DNA of 64,000 nucleotides from an uncultured Flavobacteriaceae bacterium (GCA_947500525.1 CANMSH010000004.1:314783-378782), one strand, 5' to 3'; positions 39,086 through 49,272 are shown, counted from the stretch's first letter. Notes: a model not told the origin generated them from the letters alone. Made by a program: numbers and translations.

Positions 39086-40036
39086 TTATTTTTTAATTAA
39101 TCCAAGTTCAATTAAGCGTTCAGTTAAGAATTGACCAGCTGTAATATCTTCATATAATTTGGGATGGTTGTCATCTATACAATTATCTAAGCAATTTAGA
39201 GGCATTTCACTAATTGGATGCATGAAAAAAGGAATTGAATAACGTGAAGTTCCCCATTTTTCTCTTGGTGGATTTACAACTCTATGGATTGTAGATTTTA
39301 AACGATTGTTTGAATGGCGTGATAACATGTCACCCACATTAATCACTACTTCGTCGGGTTCGGCGATGGCATCTAACCATTCACCTTTGTGATTTTGAAC
39401 TTGTAGGCCTTTTCCTTGTGCCCCCATCAATAAGGTTATTAAGTTTATATCACCATGGGCAGCGGCTCTTACCGCATTCTTTGGTTCGGAAGTAATTGGC
39501 GGATAATGAATAGGTCGTAAGATGCTATTCCCGTTTTTTGCGTATTTGTCAAAATAAAATTCGTCTAAATCTAAGAACAGGGCTAAAGCTCTTAATACGT
39601 AAACCCCTGTTTTTTCGAGCATTTTATAGGTTTCTTTACCTACTTCATTAAAAGTTGGTAATTCATTTACAGTAACATTGTCAGGATATTCTTCTTCTAA
39701 TTTTGGATTGTCTTCAACATATTGCCCAAAATGCCAAAACTCTTTAAGATCACCTTCTTTTTTGCCTTTTGCACTTTCTTTTCCAAAAGATACATAGCCT
39801 CGTTGGCCACCAATACCTTCAATTTCATAAGAGCGCTTCGTTTCTAAAGGTAAACTGAAAAACTTTTTTATTTCACTGTATAAATTATCGACTAAAGTAT
39901 CACTCAAGAAATGTCCTTTGAGGGCAACAAATCCTATTTCTTCATACGCCTTACCAATTTCTGCAACAAATTTTTGTTTTCTTTTCGGATCATCAGATAA
40001 GAAATCTGAAAGATCAACACTTGGTATATTCTTCAT
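39086..40036 (-). CDS. Isopenicillin N synthase-like 2-oxoglutarate/Fe(II) oxygenase
   Basis: AAHGDINLITLLMG (HxD), NVGDMLSRHSNNRLKSTIHRVVNP (distal His), SIPFF. Confidence 0.9.
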   Translation of the reverse strand: MKNIPSVDLSDFLSDDPKRKQKFVAEIGKAYEEIGFVALKGHFLSDTLVDNLYSEIKKFFSLPLETKRSYEIEGIGGQRGYVSFGKESAKGKKEGDLKEFWHFGQYVEDNPKLEEEYPDNVTVNELPTFNEVGKETYKMLEKTGVYVLRALALFLDLDEFYFDKYAKNGNSILRPIHYPPITSEPKNAVRAAAHGDINLITLLMGAQGKGLQVQNHKGEWLDAIAEPDEVVINVGDMLSRHSNNRLKSTIHRVVNPPREKWGTSRYSIPFFMHPISEMPLNCLDNCIDDNHPKLYEDITAGQFLTERLIELGLIKK

Positions 40037-40077
40037 AATGGTTCGAGTTTAAGTGATATAAAATTAAGTAAAAAATA

Positions 40078-40773
40078 TTACTTTTTCTTCTTGTATAGCG
40101 GAATCAAATACGAGACGGTGTAGTTCAGTCCAAAGCCAGAATTATTAAAAAAAACACGATTGAAACCTGGCACAAATAAGTTTTTGAAATTGTCAGGTTC
40201 TTTAGTACTAATCATTTTTTTGCCGCTAAAACTAAATCCCATAAAGACATTGTGTAGTACTTCGGCCTTAATTCCCACTACAAATTCTGCCCACTGAGCA
40301 TTCAAATTGTCATATTTTACAGGAGTTTCAACTTGTTGGGTCGGAAAAAATGGATCATTCGTTGAGAAGGCACTATTTAAAGTTTGGTTAAAAGTTGAAA
40401 AACCATATCGAAAACCGATATAGATAAGGTTTTCCATATCAAGCCAATTTTCGTAGGCGTTATAATCTACACCTGCTTTTATATATTGCCCATCAGTTGT
40501 AAAGTTTATAAAATCTTCGGCTCTTGTATTTTCAAGATATCCTAGTTCAGCTGCAACATACCATTTCTTAGAAATTCTATAATCACCAACTAATTCTAAG
40601 CCTTTTCTATTATCATCAATAAAAGTACTTATAGGATTATAAAGGTCAATCCCTACGCGTAATCCATAGCTATCTTTGTATACAATACTATCATTTACTT
40701 GCGAAAACAAGCCAATGGCGTAAAACATGCATATGAGACTAGTGAAATATTTTAACATGTGCTTGTGTTTCAT
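40078..40773 (-). CDS. DUF6048-like outer membrane protein
   Basis: DSYGLRVGIDLYNPISTFIDDNRKGLELVGDYRISKKWYVAAELGYLENTRAEDF; follows a DUF6452-like gene. Confidence 0.75.
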   Translation of the reverse strand: MKHKHMLKYFTSLICMFYAIGLFSQVNDSIVYKDSYGLRVGIDLYNPISTFIDDNRKGLELVGDYRISKKWYVAAELGYLENTRAEDFINFTTDGQYIKAGVDYNAYENWLDMENLIYIGFRYGFSTFNQTLNSAFSTNDPFFPTQQVETPVKYDNLNAQWAEFVVGIKAEVLHNVFMGFSFSGKKMISTKEPDNFKNLFVPGFNRVFFNNSGFGLNYTVSYLIPLYKKKK

Positions 40774-41233
40774 TTTCTATGTTATCAGTCACTACTTCAA
40801 TTCCCTTAATCCAGTTATCACTATCATTAGTCACATCATATATAACGTTACTAAAAGTACTTTTAAATCCGCATGATCTACCTACAAACACATCTTGAGA
40901 TGCATAAGATATGGTAATAGTGTCCCTATTTAATGTAGTTGAGTTATCACTATTTATGGTTACTACATATTGCGTGCTGCTTATGGTGGCATTTACTGGT
41001 ATTGCAATAGAATCTAAGCTAGAAAAAGTAAGAGAGTCTCCTGCAACTACCGAGGTATTTGATTTAATTGATAGCTGATTGACGGTCTTAAAATCAGTTG
41101 GATCGTCGTTGTCAAAAAAACGAATAACTAAATTCGGGGTGGTTTCATCAATACAAATATCATCACGTTCACAACTTGTAAAAGTGAGCATAAGTATATT
41201 TATGATGATAACATATGAAAAAAGTTTTTTCAT
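40739..41233 (-). CDS. DUF6452-like lipoprotein
   Basis: LTFTSCERDDICIDETTPNLVIRFFDNDDPTDFKTVNQLSI; next to the DUF6048-like gene and rlmD. Confidence 0.75.
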   Translation of the reverse strand: MKKLFSYVIIINILMLTFTSCERDDICIDETTPNLVIRFFDNDDPTDFKTVNQLSIKSNTSVVAGDSLTFSSLDSIAIPVNATISSTQYVVTINSDNSTTLNRDTITISYASQDVFVGRSCGFKSTFSNVIYDVTNDSDNWIKGIEVVTDNIENETQAHVKIFH

Positions 41234-42649
41234 CTACTCTTGTTTCAGTTTTAAAAGTACAACATTTTCTACATGGTGTGTTTGTGGAAACATATCTACA
41301 GCTTGCGTTTTTACAATTGTATATTTCTCATCTAGAATAGCAAGATCTCTTGCTTGAGTCGCCGAATTACAACTTACATACACAATTTTTTCAGCTTCTA
41401 CGTTTAATAATTGCTCAACTACTTTTTTGTGCATTCCATCCCTTGGGGGATCAGTTATAATAACATCTGGTTTGCCATGTTTTGCCAAAAAGTTCTGATC
41501 AAATACCTTGGCCATGTCGCCAACATAAAATTCAGTATTCTCAATATTATTTCGATCTGCATTTTCTTTGGCCGCCATTATAGCATCTGGTACAGCTTCA
41601 ACACCAATAACTTTTTTTGCTTTTTTAGCAACAAATTGTGCAATAGTACCAGTTCCGGTATATAAATCGTACACTGTTTCGTTGCCCGAAAGCGAAGCAA
41701 AATCTCTCGTTATTTTGTAGAGTTCGAATGCTTGGGCTGAGTTTGTCTGATAAAAAGATTTGGCATTAATTTTAAATCTCAGACCTTCCATTTCTTCGAA
41801 AATATGATCCCTACCATGATAACACACAACTTCTTGATCATAAATGGTATCATTTCCTTTCGAATTGATTACATATTGTAGCGACGTAATTTCAGGAAAA
41901 GTTTCTTTTAAATGGTCTAATAGTTTAGTTCGTTTTTCTTTGGCATCGCTAAAAAATTGAATGAGCACCATGATTTCGCCAATGGAAGAAGTACGAATCA
42001 TTAACGTTCTTAACAATCCTGTTTGGTTTCTTGTATTAAAAAAAGATAGTTTATTTTCGAGTGCAAAGTTCTTAACTTCCAATCGTATCGCATTACTAGG
42101 ATCGGCTTGTAAATGGCATTTGTTGATGTCCAATATTTTGTCCCACATTCCGGGAATATGAAAGCCCAAAGCATTCTTATCTCCTAAGTCACGATCACTT
42201 TGAATCTCTTCTAGAGTCAACCAACGACTATCACTAAAGGAGAATTCCATTTTGTTTCTGTAAAAGTACTTTTCTTTTGAACCTAAAATTGGTGTAATTT
42301 CTGGTAATTCTAAGTGGCCAATTCGAGTAAGATTGTTAGTGACTTCTTTTTGTTTAAAGAAGAGTTGATCTTCATATTTCATATGCTGCCATTTGCAGCC
42401 ACCACAAGTTCCAAAATGTTCACATTTAGGTTCTGTTCTTTTTTCCGATAAGGTGTGGAAATTAATGGCTTTTCCTTCATAAAACGCCTTTCTTTTTTTA
42501 AACGTTTGAATATCTACGACATCTCCAGGCACAGCATTCGTTAAAAAAATAACTCTCCCATCGGGTGCTTTTGCGACTGTTTTTCCTTTCGCGCCAGCAT
42601 CTATAACTTCAATAGTTGTAAAAACTTGATTTCTCTTTTTTCTCGACAT
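41234..42649 (-). CDS. rlmD: 23S rRNA (uracil1939-C5)-methyltransferase
   Basis: FeS motif CEHFGTCGGCKWQ; YDLYTGTGTIAQF; DPPRDGMHKKV; YVSCNSATQARDL; likely start MSRKKRN at 42649. Confidence 0.92.
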   Translation of the reverse strand: MSRKKRNQVFTTIEVIDAGAKGKTVAKAPDGRVIFLTNAVPGDVVDIQTFKKRKAFYEGKAINFHTLSEKRTEPKCEHFGTCGGCKWQHMKYEDQLFFKQKEVTNNLTRIGHLELPEITPILGSKEKYFYRNKMEFSFSDSRWLTLEEIQSDRDLGDKNALGFHIPGMWDKILDINKCHLQADPSNAIRLEVKNFALENKLSFFNTRNQTGLLRTLMIRTSSIGEIMVLIQFFSDAKEKRTKLLDHLKETFPEITSLQYVINSKGNDTIYDQEVVCYHGRDHIFEEMEGLRFKINAKSFYQTNSAQAFELYKITRDFASLSGNETVYDLYTGTGTIAQFVAKKAKKVIGVEAVPDAIMAAKENADRNNIENTEFYVGDMAKVFDQNFLAKHGKPDVIITDPPRDGMHKKVVEQLLNVEAEKIVYVSCNSATQARDLAILDEKYTIVKTQAVDMFPQTHHVENVVLLKLKQE

Positions 42650-42653
42650 GCGA

Positions 42654-42661
42654 CAAAGGTA
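42654..42661 (-). promoter_or_regulatory. Putative -7 box 4 nt before the rlmD start
   Basis: Minus strand TACCTTTG-tcgc-ATG; no clear -33 element. Confidence 0.4.
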
Positions 42662-42678
42662 CTTATATATAAGATAAA

Positions 42679-42708
42679 AAGTGCTCTTTAAATTCTTAAA
42701 GAGCACTT
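42679..42708. terminator. Inverted repeat, probable terminator of the downstream-reading mscS-like gene
   Basis: AAGTGCTCTTTAAattcTTAAAGAGCACTT. Confidence 0.55.
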
Positions 42709-42728
42709 AAAATTAGTAGATTTTTTTG

Positions 42729-43955
42729 TTAATTTTTATTAAACTTGTCTAGAATTTTTTCCATTTGCTTCCCTGCGGGAGCTCTACCACCAAGACCAAA
42801 AGATAAAACAACTGTTAGAGCTATTGCACCTAATGTAATTCCAAATGCCAAATTGATTATGTCGTCTGCGATACCCATTGTTCTTAGGCCTATGGCTAAG
42901 AACATTGCGATAATCGCTACTTTAACAATGCTGCCAACGAAAGCGTTGTCATTCTTTTTAAAGAAATTATCAGAAACTAATTTTGCTAGCCAGTTTCCAA
43001 TGATTAAGATAACCAGTCCGAATAAAATGTTACCACCTAAAGCTATTATAGTGTTCAAGATTTCAGATAACTTGGTAAACTCTAGTTTTTCAACTGCAGT
43101 AATGATTCCAAAAAGTAAGATAAAAAAGTAAGCGATATTCCCAATGAGTTTTTCAATATTTGCTTTACCAAACATGCTACTCATATTAGCGTCTTCCAAA
43201 ACCTTATTTAAATGAAGGTTTCCTAATAAGTCTTTGATTAAAACACTTAAGAATCTTCCTCCAACAACGAACAATATTAATATTAATGTAGCTACTAATA
43301 TTTTAGGAATCGCTTCGAAAAAGCTTTGAAGCATAGTAGTAGCAGGTTCTGAAATTGCATCCAGGTTAAGTATATTCAATGCGGCGATTAAAAGTGGAAT
43401 GAAAACAAAGATAAATACGACCTTTTTTAAAACTTGTACGACGTTGATCGTATCTGGTATTTGTAGTTTCGGAATGAATCTTTGTATGGTATCTCCTGAA
43501 AGGCCAACAAGTTCAGAAATAATAGTTGCTAACATATAGCCAATATACCCGACTAAACCGGCGCCTACTAAATTGGGAATAAAACTCAAGAAACCGTTTA
43601 GTAGTCCTTTGACGGGTTCTAATACACTGGTCATACCAAGTTTTTCTAAGGCTAGAATAAATACAAATATCATAACTAAGAAGTATACTAGTTTACCGAT
43701 GAAACCAGATAGTTTTATTTTTGAAGTATTCATTTTTTTATCAACGCCCGTTTTTTCTATTAACTTTATACTTAGTTTTTTGAGCATTTTGGCAATGAAG
43801 AAGCCTATGATAAGTAATAGTATGACTCCTAGCAGGTTAGGTAGGTATCCTCCGATACTGTTTGAAAAATTTTGTAATGCATTCGATAAATAGTCCATTG
43901 TTATAGATTTTTGATTAGTACTACTTATTACGACCCAATTAATTATGAAAGTCAC
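42729..43955 (-). CDS. Mechanosensitive channel-related membrane protein (conserved TM helix repeats)
   Basis: Repeated LPNLLGVILLLIIGFFIAKML / IPNLVGAGLVGYIGYMLA / IPKILVATLILILFVVGGRFL segments. Confidence 0.75.
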   Translation of the reverse strand: MTFIINWVVISSTNQKSITMDYLSNALQNFSNSIGGYLPNLLGVILLLIIGFFIAKMLKKLSIKLIEKTGVDKKMNTSKIKLSGFIGKLVYFLVMIFVFILALEKLGMTSVLEPVKGLLNGFLSFIPNLVGAGLVGYIGYMLATIISELVGLSGDTIQRFIPKLQIPDTINVVQVLKKVVFIFVFIPLLIAALNILNLDAISEPATTMLQSFFEAIPKILVATLILILFVVGGRFLSVLIKDLLGNLHLNKVLEDANMSSMFGKANIEKLIGNIAYFFILLFGIITAVEKLEFTKLSEILNTIIALGGNILFGLVILIIGNWLAKLVSDNFFKKNDNAFVGSIVKVAIIAMFLAIGLRTMGIADDIINLAFGITLGAIALTVVLSFGLGGRAPAGKQMEKILDKFNKN

Positions 43956-44017
43956 TATTTAGAGATTTGTTTATTGAACCTTTTTAAGAATTGTACGTCT
44001 TTATAGTAGCACCGACT

Positions 44018-44305
44018 ATGACTAAAACAGAGAAAATATTTGATGGCCTATTAGTATTACAATATCGAAATGGGAATACAAAAGCCTTATCGTTATTGGT
44101 AAATCGATAGCATCCGAAACTTTGCAAACAGGCATTTTGGTATATAAAAGATAGTGATGTAGCCAAAGATATTGCTCAAGAGAGTTGGCGTGTTATTTTA
44201 AAGAAGGTAAGCGGATTAAAAGATGTGAATAATTTCGGAAGTTGGGCACTTGTGATTGTGCACAGAAAAGCAATCGATTACTTGCGAGTGCAACAAAAAA
44301 TGAAT
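44018..44305 (+). pseudogene. ECF sigma-70 factor remnant: in-frame TAG plus lost 3' half
   Basis: MTKTEKIFDGLLVLQYRNGNTKALSLLVNR-[TAG 44108-44110]-HPKLCKQAFWYIKDSDVAKDIAQESWRVILKKVSGLKDVNNFGSWALVIVHRKAIDYLRVQQKMNKK, then runs into a terminator. Confidence 0.85.
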
Positions 44306-44336
44306 AAAAAAAGCGCTCTTCATAAGAGCGCTTTTT
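44306..44336. terminator. Intrinsic terminator (azurin side, minus)
   Basis: AAAAAGCGCTCTTcatAAGAGCGCTTTTT. Confidence 0.75.
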
Positions 44337-44356
44337 ATTTTGTTATACTTCAAAAT

Positions 44357-44875
44357 TTATTTTACAACAAACTTTCCTTTCATAATTGCATAATGAGAAG
44401 GGAATGAACAAAAGAAGTCATACTCACCAGCTTCAGGAGCATCAAACTCAATAGTTGTTTCTTCTCCGCCACCAATCATTTTTGTATAAGCAACGATCTC
44501 ATTTTTACTATCTGCAGGAATATAATCTGAATCTTTTGCTGCATTTGCCTTTTGCGCAAAATCATTCATCTTCACTCCTTTTTTTAGAATTACTAAATTG
44601 TGGCCCATTAAGTCTTTTGACATTTTACCAACATGTTTTAAAGTGATCTTTACTTTTTGACCTCCATTTACCACAATTCTTTTCATATTGAAACGCATGT
44701 TGTCAGTAGCTTCAACAACAACATCGTTATTTGCTTCTTCTTTTTCTTCTTCGGCTACAGGCTTTTTTACCTCCTCTTTTGGTGCTTCGACTTGCTTAGT
44801 TTCCTCTTTTTTAGTTTCACCACAACTCATTACCGTAATTGCAACGACGCCTAAAACCAATACTATTTTTTTCAT
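44357..44875 (-). CDS. Azurin-like cupredoxin lipoprotein
   Basis: VMSCGETK lipobox; MGHNLVILK and DFFCSFPSHYAIMKGKFVVK copper-ligand region. Confidence 0.9.
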   Translation of the reverse strand: MKKIVLVLGVVAITVMSCGETKKEETKQVEAPKEEVKKPVAEEEKEEANNDVVVEATDNMRFNMKRIVVNGGQKVKITLKHVGKMSKDLMGHNLVILKKGVKMNDFAQKANAAKDSDYIPADSKNEIVAYTKMIGGGEETTIEFDAPEAGEYDFFCSFPSHYAIMKGKFVVK

Positions 44876-44903
44876 TGTTTAATCTTTTAAAAATTTTATT
44901 AAA

Positions 44904-44911
44904 CAAAGATA
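44904..44911 (-). promoter_or_regulatory. Putative -7 box of the azurin gene
   Basis: Minus strand TATCTTTG; no clear -33 element. Confidence 0.35.
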
Positions 44912-44968
44912 CGAAATTTATAGCTGATAAATAAATTTTTTAGTGATAAAAAATGCTATAAAAATCGT

Positions 44969-44976
44969 TAAATTTG
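44969..44976 (+). promoter_or_regulatory. Putative -7 box of prfA
   Basis: TAAATTTG, 19 nt before the prfA ATG; no clear -33 element. Confidence 0.35.
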
Positions 44977-44995
44977 CTCCACATAAAATTTAACA

Positions 44996-46072
44996 ATGTT
45001 AGAAAGATTACGTATAGTAAAGCAGCGATTTGACGAGGTTTCAGATTTAATAATTCAACCAGATATTATCTCCGATCAAAAGAGATATGTAAAACTGAAT
45101 AAAGAGTATAAAGATCTTAAGCAACTCGTTGATAAGGGTGATGAGTATAAAACATTGTCTGATAATATATCAGAAGCGAAGGAAATTATTTCGAACGAAT
45201 CGGACGCTGAGATGATAGAAATGGCTCAATTAGAATTGGATGAAGCTTCTGGTAAATTGGTTACACTTGAAGAAGAAATTAAGTATTTACTTATTCCTAA
45301 AGATCCAGAAGATGCTAAGAATGTGATGGTTGAAATTAGAGCGGGTACTGGAGGAGATGAGGCGAGTATTTTTGCTGGTGACTTATATAGAATGTATACG
45401 AAATTTTGTTCTGATAAAGGTTGGAAAACAGAGTTAGTTGATGTTAGCGACGGAACTTCGGGAGGATTTAAGGAGGTAATCTTTAGTGTAACTGGTGAAG
45501 ATGTTTATGGTGATATGAAGTTTGAAGCAGGTGTACATAGAGTTCAGCGTGTACCGCAAACAGAAACACAAGGCCGTGTGCATACTTCAGCAGCGACGGT
45601 TATGGTATTGCCAGAGGCAGAAGAGTTTGATGTTGAGCTAGACATGAAAGATGTGAAGATTATCAGAACAACGTCAACCGGTCCTGGAGGTCAAAGTGTA
45701 AATACAACGTATTCTGCAATTCAATTGAAGCATATACCTACAGGAATAGAGGCAAAATGTCAGGATCAAAAATCTCAGCATAAAAATCTAGAAAAGGCGA
45801 TCAAAGTATTAAGATCACGTTTGTATGAAGCCGAATTGGCGAAGAAACAAGCTGAAGATTCTGCGAGACGTAAAAGTATGGTGTCTAGTGGTGATAGATC
45901 TGCTAAAATTAGAACGTACAATTACCCGCAAGGCCGTGTTACCGAGCATCGAATAGGCTTAACTTTATATGATTTGAGTAATATTATTAATGGTGATATT
46001 CATAAAATTGTAGAGGAATTAAAACTTGCCGAGAATGCCGAGAAGTTAAAAGAGTCTGGAGAAGTCTTATAA
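44996..46072 (+). CDS. prfA: Peptide chain release factor 1
   Basis: GGQ region [45 protein letters not shown]. Confidence 0.94.
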   Translation: MLERLRIVKQRFDEVSDLIIQPDIISDQKRYVKLNKEYKDLKQLVDKGDEYKTLSDNISEAKEIISNESDAEMIEMAQLELDEASGKLVTLEEEIKYLLIPKDPEDAKNVMVEIRAGTGGDEASIFAGDLYRMYTKFCSDKGWKTELVDVSDGTSGGFKEVIFSVTGEDVYGDMKFEAGVHRVQRVPQTETQGRVHTSAATVMVLPEAEEFDVELDMKDVKIIRTTSTGPGGQSVNTTYSAIQLKHIPTGIEAKCQDQKSQHKNLEKAIKVLRSRLYEAELAKKQAEDSARRKSMVSSGDRSAKIRTYNYPQGRVTEHRIGLTLYDLSNIINGDIHKIVEELKLAENAEKLKESGEVL

Positions 46073-46075
46073 CTA

Positions 46076-46609
46076 CTACTTCATTATTTGATAAGCGATA
46101 CATTTGTGTAGCGGGTCATCTTTACTAATGTTTGGATGATCAAAATCTTGGTGTTCATGCATACCAATTTTTTGCATTACTCTTTGAGATTTTTTATTCG
46201 ATTGCGGAGCAACAGCATAGACTTTGTCTACAAGTAATTTTGTAAATGCAAAATGTAAACAAGCTTGTGCACCTTCGGTTGCGAAACCATGTCCCCATGC
46301 CTCAGGGATTAAGCGCCATCCAATATCAATGAACGGATCGAATCCTGTTTTATAGGTTTGATGCATTAAGCCAATAAACCCAATAAATGAATTGGTATCT
46401 AATCTATCGACAGCAAAGTAACAAAACCCGTATTGGTCATAATGATCTTTCATACGATCTACAAAAGAACAAGTTTCTTTAAGAGACCACGTTTTCGGGA
46501 AATATTCCATCACGACTGTATTCGAATTCATTTTATGCGCTAAATTGATGTCCGCATCTCGCCAGTTTCTGAGTCCGAGACGAGGGGTGATGATATGATA
46601 ATCTTTCAT
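46076..46609 (-). CDS. GNAT acetyltransferase (RimJ/RimL-like)
   Basis: TPRLGLRNWRDADI; DIGWRLIPEAWGHGFATEGAQACLHFAF. Confidence 0.85.
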   Translation of the reverse strand: MKDYHIITPRLGLRNWRDADINLAHKMNSNTVVMEYFPKTWSLKETCSFVDRMKDHYDQYGFCYFAVDRLDTNSFIGFIGLMHQTYKTGFDPFIDIGWRLIPEAWGHGFATEGAQACLHFAFTKLLVDKVYAVAPQSNKKSQRVMQKIGMHEHQDFDHPNISKDDPLHKCIAYQIMK

Positions 46610-46612
46610 GTG

Positions 46613-47077
46613 TTAGTCTAAGTAGTGTAACATCTCTATTAAGTTTTCTTTAAACCCCACTTTTTTATAGGCCTTAATTGCTCCAGGATTGTTTGGATAA
46701 ACTTGTAATCTCGTTTCACGTATATTTTGAGTTTTAAACCAATTAAAAATAGCTTCTAAAATTAACCCACTGATACCTCGCCCGCGAAATGCATCTTTTA
46801 CGTACATAAACCCTACATGTCCGAATTTTTTCTCAGAAAAATGAGATTTGTTTTCTTTGATCAAACCATATCCGGATCCTACAATTTCATCATCTTTATT
46901 TGCAACAAAAACTTGGGAAGTATCCATTCTTATAAATTCGGCAATATCGTAGTAGTTAATTTTCCCTTGTTGTTCTAAAGAAATATCCATGGGTCTTTCA
47001 ACGGCAATTAACTGCTGTTCAAAGTCTAACAATGTAGGTAAATCTTCTAAAATTGCCGTCCTAACAATAATGTCCAT
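46613..47077 (-). CDS. GNAT acetyltransferase
   Basis: VGFMYVKDAFRGRGISGLILEAIFNWFK; LQVYPNNPGAIKAYKKVGF. Confidence 0.85.
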   Translation of the reverse strand: MDIIVRTAILEDLPTLLDFEQQLIAVERPMDISLEQQGKINYYDIAEFIRMDTSQVFVANKDDEIVGSGYGLIKENKSHFSEKKFGHVGFMYVKDAFRGRGISGLILEAIFNWFKTQNIRETRLQVYPNNPGAIKAYKKVGFKENLIEMLHYLD

Positions 47078-47203
47078 ATGTAACTAAATTAATTTAAAGA
47101 GTGTTCAAATACTAACGCTTCACGAGTTTTCGTTTAATTTTCTTATCTATGGTATATGAATCACTAGTTTTAACTAATTTTACCATGTAATCGTAAAGAT
47201 ACT

Positions 47204-47731
47204 ATGAATTTCACAAGTCTTAAAAAAAATACGGCCTTAAAATTTAACCAAAAAGAACTCAAAAAAATAGTAAAATCAAGTAGGAAAAAACCTCAAAAGA
47301 TTGAGACTATTGGAGTGTTGGCAAGTTCAAGGTTGTTCGGGAGTTATGATATTTCTAGGAATCTTAGTCAAAAGTTGAATAAACCACATAAAAATTTGGA
47401 AATTATCATTTTCGAAAACCTAAAAGACGACTTTGTGACTCAGCATTATAATACATTCTCTGAAAAGGATTTCGGCATGTTTGCGAAACCCAAAGCTCAG
47501 AATTTGATTGATTTTATAAATACGAAATATGATTTGTTAATCAATTATTGTCATCCCGAGAGTATTTTCGGTAATGCGGTTGCGATTCGATCCCAATCTA
47601 ATTTTAAAGTGAGTTTTGCGAATGAAGAATTTATGGATTTGTATGATTTCACAATAGAGGTAGATGCCAATAAAGTAGATATTTTTAATGATGAGTTAGC
47701 GAAATATTTACAAATTTTACAATTGATTTAG
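47204..47731 (+). CDS. DUF6913-like conserved protein
   Basis: 175 aa, directly upstream of dapA; KFDLLINYCHPESIFGN-like core. Confidence 0.55.
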   Translation: MNFTSLKKNTALKFNQKELKKIVKSSRKKPQKIETIGVLASSRLFGSYDISRNLSQKLNKPHKNLEIIIFENLKDDFVTQHYNTFSEKDFGMFAKPKAQNLIDFINTKYDLLINYCHPESIFGNAVAIRSQSNFKVSFANEEFMDLYDFTIEVDANKVDIFNDELAKYLQILQLI

Positions 47732-47756
47732 TTGAATAGAATAATTTAAAGAATAC

Positions 47757-48632
47757 ATGAAGGAATTTATAGGAACTGGTGTCGCTCTGGTAACACCTTT
47801 TGACTCTAAAAATAATATTGATTTTGATGCTTTAGAACGCTTAGTGAATCATCAAATAGAAAATGGAGTTGATTATTTAGTAGTTCAAGGCACAACGGGT
47901 GAACCTGCAACACTGACCGCAGATGAGAGAGCACAAGTAAGAGAAGCTATTATCAAAATTAATAACGGTAGACTTTCACTAGTATTAGGTATAGGAGGAA
48001 ACAATACACAAGGTATTATTGATGAAATAAAAGCAACTGATTTGTCTTCTTTCGATGGAGTGTTATCAGTGGCACCCTATTATAACAAACCAACACAAGA
48101 AGGTTTTTATCAGCATTTTAAAGCGATTGCAGAAGTATGTCCTAAGCCCATTATTTTGTACAATGTGCCTGGTAGAACTGCGAAAAATATGGAGCCTGAA
48201 ACTGTATTTAGACTGGCTTCAGATTTTGATAATATCATTGGAATTAAGGAAGCTGGTAACGACGTACATCAATATTTAGAATTAATTAAAAATAAACCAG
48301 AAGATTTTTTAATTATTTCTGGAGATGATGACTTAGTGATCGGAATTGTATTGGCCGGCGGATCAGGAGTTATCTCAGTATTAGGACAAGCATATCCGAA
48401 AGAGTTTTCTACTATGATTAAATTAGGACTCGAAGGTGATGCCAAAGAGGCCTATAAAATTCACTATAAATTAATGGATATTATAGGGTTGATTTTTGAA
48501 GAAAATAATCCGGCAGGGGTGAAAGCGTTAATGAATACGATGGGTATTTGTGAGCCAAATGTACGGTTACCTTTAGTGGAGGCTACTTCAGAGTTACAAG
48601 AAAAAATCAATACCTTTATCGAGAATTATTAA
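47757..48632 (+). CDS. dapA: 4-hydroxy-tetrahydrodipicolinate synthase
   Basis: [43 protein letters not shown]. Confidence 0.95.
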   Translation: MKEFIGTGVALVTPFDSKNNIDFDALERLVNHQIENGVDYLVVQGTTGEPATLTADERAQVREAIIKINNGRLSLVLGIGGNNTQGIIDEIKATDLSSFDGVLSVAPYYNKPTQEGFYQHFKAIAEVCPKPIILYNVPGRTAKNMEPETVFRLASDFDNIIGIKEAGNDVHQYLELIKNKPEDFLIISGDDDLVIGIVLAGGSGVISVLGQAYPKEFSTMIKLGLEGDAKEAYKIHYKLMDIIGLIFEENNPAGVKALMNTMGICEPNVRLPLVEATSELQEKINTFIENY

Positions 48633-48650
48633 TTAAAAAAAAGTAAGACA

Positions 48651-49166
48651 ATGCTAAGTAAAGAAATTGAAAAAGCACTAAATAGTCAAATAACCATAGA
48701 GGCAGAATCTTCTCAAGTATATTTAGCCATGGCTTCTTGGGCAGAAACACAGGGTTTTGAAGGAGTGGCCGCGTTTATGTACGCTCATTCTGATGAAGAG
48801 CGCATGCATATGTTGAAATTGGTAAAATTTGTAAATGAAAGAGGAGGTCATGCTAAAATTGCAACCTTGAAGGCACCGCCAATTTCTTTTGGTTCTTTCA
48901 AAGAAATGTTCCAAACCTTGTTTGATCATGAAGTGATGGTTTCTGCTAGTATTAACGAATTAGTTCATATCTCTTTACAGGAAAGAGATTATGCAACCCA
49001 TAATTTCTTGCAGTGGTATGTTGCAGAGCAGATTGAAGAAGAAGCATTAGCACGCACAATTTTAGATAAGATTAACCTTATTGGAGATGATAAAGGGGGC
49101 TTGTATTTGTTTGACAACGATGTTAAATTATTAACCGTTACTTCATCGGTAGATCCCAATGCCTAG
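48651..49166 (+). CDS. ftnA: Ferritin
   Basis: EAESSQVYLAMASWAETQGFEGVAAFMYAHSDEERMHMLKLVKFVNERGG; WYVAEQIEEEALARTI. Confidence 0.94.
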   Translation: MLSKEIEKALNSQITIEAESSQVYLAMASWAETQGFEGVAAFMYAHSDEERMHMLKLVKFVNERGGHAKIATLKAPPISFGSFKEMFQTLFDHEVMVSASINELVHISLQERDYATHNFLQWYVAEQIEEEALARTILDKINLIGDDKGGLYLFDNDVKLLTVTSSVDPNA

Positions 49167-49272
49167 TGTATTAACATATTTTTAGCACAGAATTGGCTAT
49201 AAATGTCGAAAACGCTGTTATTTTTGCATAGCTTAAAGCTAAAAAATAGTTTTATAATCCATATTAAATAAG

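Noticed and set aside
35894-44110. Stop-codon recoding as an explanation for the in-frame TAA (CotH) and TAG (sigma factor)
   Set aside because: Many intact genes here end normally in TAA or TAG (for example ferritin and the 484-aa gene with TAG), prfA is intact, and the two stops differ; gene decay or sequencing error is simpler
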